From: an uncultured Prevotella sp.
Lineage (GTDB): Bacteria; Bacteroidota; Bacteroidia; Bacteroidales; Bacteroidaceae
Length of the DNA: 7,846 bases
Assembly (NCBI GenBank): GCA_937880835.1
Contig: CALGRN010000330.1
Location: forward strand, 1 to 7,846
Direction of reading: 5' to 3'
Part shown: piece by piece, positions 6,302-7,846 of the stretch
Position numbering within the stretch: the stretch's first letter is position 1
Layout of the letters: each line of letters starts with the position of its first letter
Position numbers and translations under genes: made by a program
The notes under the pieces: generated by a model
The model's database searches: none
What the model was told of the DNA's origin: nothing
Seen by the model: the letters and a program-made list of their open reading frames with translations, nothing else

Positions 6302-7634
6302 TCTTTTAATTATCGGCAGCGGTCCCGGCGGTTACAGAACAGCCGAGTACGCTGCCAATAATGGCTTGAAAGTCATTATAATAGAGAAGAACGAAGCTGG
6401 CGGAACATGTCTTAACTGCGGTTGCATACCCACAAAGACATTTTGCCATTATGCCGACATAGTAGAAGCTCAGCGTCAGGAATCTGAAATTCTCGGTTCA
6501 AAAGAAAGTGCAATAAATTTCGGAGCTATTGCAGAACGCAAACGTCAGGTGGTAGAACAGCTCCGAAATGGCGTAGAAGCACTTATGAGCGCACCGGGAA
6601 TAACATTTATAAAAGGTGAAGCGAAGTTCAAAGACAGCAAAACCGTTATTGTAGGAGAAGAAGAATATACTGCCGACAATATAATAATTGCCACCGGTTC
6701 ACACTCAAAGATGCCACCGGTAGAAATGCCGCAGTCACCAAGGCTCATGACTTCGACAGAACTGTTGGATATCAACTACATTCCAAAACGTCTCTGCATA
6801 ATCGGTGCAGGCGTAATAGGAATGGAGTTCGCAAGCGCATTTGCGAGTTTCGGAAGCGAAGTTACAGTGGTGGAATTTCTTAAAGAATGCCTGCCGACTC
6901 TCGACAGCGACATAGCGAAACGCCTTCGTAAGACTATCGAAAAACGAGATGTGAATTTCTATCTGCAATCTGCCGTAAAGTCGATAAGCGAAAACGGAGA
7001 CTCTCTTAAAATAACTTTCGACAAGAAAGGCAAGGAGCAAGAGATAGAAGCAGATGTGGTTCTGATTGCTACCGGACGCGCAGCAAACGTCGAAGGACTT
7101 GAACTTGAAAATGCAGGAATAAATGTAAGCCGTATCGGAATAGACGTGAACGATGACATGCAGACAAACGTTGACAATGTATATGCAATCGGAGATGTCA
7201 ACGCCCGTATGATGCTTGCCCATGCAGCTACATTTCAAGGACTTCGAGTTGTTAACAAGATACTTGGCAAGAAAGATACCATACGCCTTGACATCATGCC
7301 TTCTGCAATATTCACTAATCCCGAAGCAGCAAGCGTGGGACTTACAGAAGACCAATGCAAGGAACAAGGTATCGATTTCATTTGCAAGAAAGGCTATTAC
7401 CGTTCCAACGGAAAGGCTTTGGCAATGAACGAGACAGAGGGCATGGTAAAACTGCTGTCAAACGCTGACGGCAAGATTCTCGGATGTCATATCTACGGTT
7501 CTCATGCTTCAGACCTTGTTCAGGAAGTTGCCGCAATGATGAATACGGATGCCACAGTGTACCAGTTGCGCGACACCGTACATACTCATCCTACACTCGA
7601 AGAGATTTTGCAAACAACAGCAGAACAATTCTGA
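6288..7634 (+). CDS. lpd: Dihydrolipoyl dehydrogenase (L-protein)
   Basis: This FAD flavoprotein reoxidises the dihydrolipoyl arm of GcvH and reduces NAD+. The 448 residues are slightly short of the common 460-475 but complete. The N-terminal FAD Rossmann motif is GSGPGG (10-15). The redox disulfide is C41/C46 in GGTCLNCGCIPTK (38-50), with an additional cysteine, C44, where many homologs have valine. The second FAD-contact ATG motif is IIATGS (133-138), the NAD-binding motif is GAGVIGME (173-180), and YAIGDVN (about 299-305) is the second FAD site. The C-terminal dimer domain ends with HTHPTLEE, giving the catalytic dyad H434/E439. The ATG at 6288, eleven codons before the FAD motif end, overlaps the gcvPB stop by 14 bases. 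Genetic position makes it the GCS-dedicated L-protein; it could also serve other lipoyl complexes of the cell. It is the last gene before a strong terminator. Confidence 0.95.
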   Translation: MTKTDLLIIGSGPGGYRTAEYAANNGLKVIIIEKNEAGGTCLNCGCIPTKTFCHYADIVEAQRQESEILGSKESAINFGAIAERKRQVVEQLRNGVEALMSAPGITFIKGEAKFKDSKTVIVGEEEYTADNIIIATGSHSKMPPVEMPQSPRLMTSTELLDINYIPKRLCIIGAGVIGMEFASAFASFGSEVTVVEFLKECLPTLDSDIAKRLRKTIEKRDVNFYLQSAVKSISENGDSLKITFDKKGKEQEIEADVVLIATGRAANVEGLELENAGINVSRIGIDVNDDMQTNVDNVYAIGDVNARMMLAHAATFQGLRVVNKILGKKDTIRLDIMPSAIFTNPEAASVGLTEDQCKEQGIDFICKKGYYRSNGKALAMNETEGMVKLLSNADGKILGCHIYGSHASDLVQEVAAMMNTDATVYQLRDTVHTHPTLEEILQTTAEQF

Positions 7635-7659
7635 GAATAATAAATACATCAGGATTTAA

Positions 7660-7718
7660 ATATAAAAAGCAGATCTGCAAGAGGACAATTTTGTCTTTTT
7701 CAGGTCTGCTTTTTATAT
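7660..7718. terminator. Long rho-independent terminator, probably bidirectional
   Basis: An 18-bp stem pairs 7660-7677 with 7701-7718 (ATATAAAAAGCAGATCTG against CAGGTCTGCTTTTTATAT, one G-U pair). After a single bulged C, a second 9-bp stem pairs 7679-7687 with 7692-7700 (two G-U pairs) around an ATTT loop. The descending arm has CTGCTTTTTATAT, a U-tract after the GC core on the + strand. The ascending arm gives the mirror image on the - strand, so it can stop transcription from both sides. It begins 25 bases after the lpd stop and closes the operon. Confidence 0.8.
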
Positions 7719-7846
7719 ATAGTTTCTTACAGAAAAGAAGTTTTATTGTATTAAATAACGTGAGTTCGACGAATTAATTTACAAACAAGATGTTTTTTAT
7801 ATCCCTAAACAGTTATTTGTTTAAAGTTTGTCAGAATACATTGCAT
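7719..7846. other. AT-rich intergenic region, no gene recognised
   Basis: No open frame with recognisable protein features, RNA gene or repeat is seen. The sequence is A/T-rich, as expected between operons. At the extreme right TACATTGC (7837-7844) resembles the Bacteroidetes -7 element TAnnTTTG with a base missing, and TTTG occurs at 7816-7819. The 17-base spacing is shorter than the usual 19-21, so a promoter for a gene beyond the window is only a possibility. Confidence 0.4.

Noticed and set aside
6735..7367. Long open frame on the minus strand opposite lpd
   Set aside because: It is rich in Cys, His, Tyr and Ser with no recognisable domain, and it lies wholly opposite a well-conserved lpd; a shadow of the real gene.
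7484..7777. Small + strand frame running over the end of lpd through the terminator
   Set aside because: It reads out of frame through lpd and then through the terminator hairpin, and its product is low-complexity with no known motif.

Overview
The window holds one complete six-gene operon for the glycine cleavage system (GCS). To its left is a short stretch carrying the ends of two unrelated housekeeping genes. No phage, IS, CRISPR, tRNA or rRNA gene was recognised. I found no convincing undescribed system. The most notable signal is an abrupt change of apparent lineage near base 821.

Positions 1 to about 821 carry the C-terminal end of a Maf-family nucleotide pyrophosphatase, followed at once by radC. 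RadC uses a TTG start behind a GGGAG Shine-Dalgarno sequence. The maf-radC order and the RadC protein look Firmicutes-like, perhaps Negativicutes. RadC loses its expected last strand right after the conserved GDG and ends in an unrelated ICKQ.

From about 821 the DNA looks Bacteroidetes-like, with Prevotella or a relative as my best guess. It has a good Bacteroidetes promoter (ATTG, 19 bases, TATATTTG). The leaders before gcvT, gcvH and gcvPA are A-rich and lack a Shine-Dalgarno sequence. The proteins also resemble Bacteroidales homologs. The change is either a real transfer or deletion junction or an assembly chimera, and sequence alone cannot decide.

The operon at 918-7634 is lplA, gcvT, gcvH, gcvPA, gcvPB, lpd. 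GcvPA and GcvPB form the P-protein, a pyridoxal-phosphate (PLP) enzyme that decarboxylates glycine and passes the aminomethyl group to the lipoyl arm of GcvH. GcvT releases ammonia and makes 5,10-methylene-tetrahydrofolate. Lpd reoxidises the dihydrolipoyl arm with NAD+. LplA probably attaches scavenged lipoate to GcvH. The operon is thus nearly self-sufficient: all four GCS activities plus cofactor attachment.

A 9-bp perfect hairpin sits between gcvH and gcvPA and may set relative expression. gcvPA-gcvPB and gcvPB-lpd overlap by 4 and 14 bases. A long hairpin with U-tracts on both strands ends the operon. The last ~125 bases are AT-rich with no recognisable gene.
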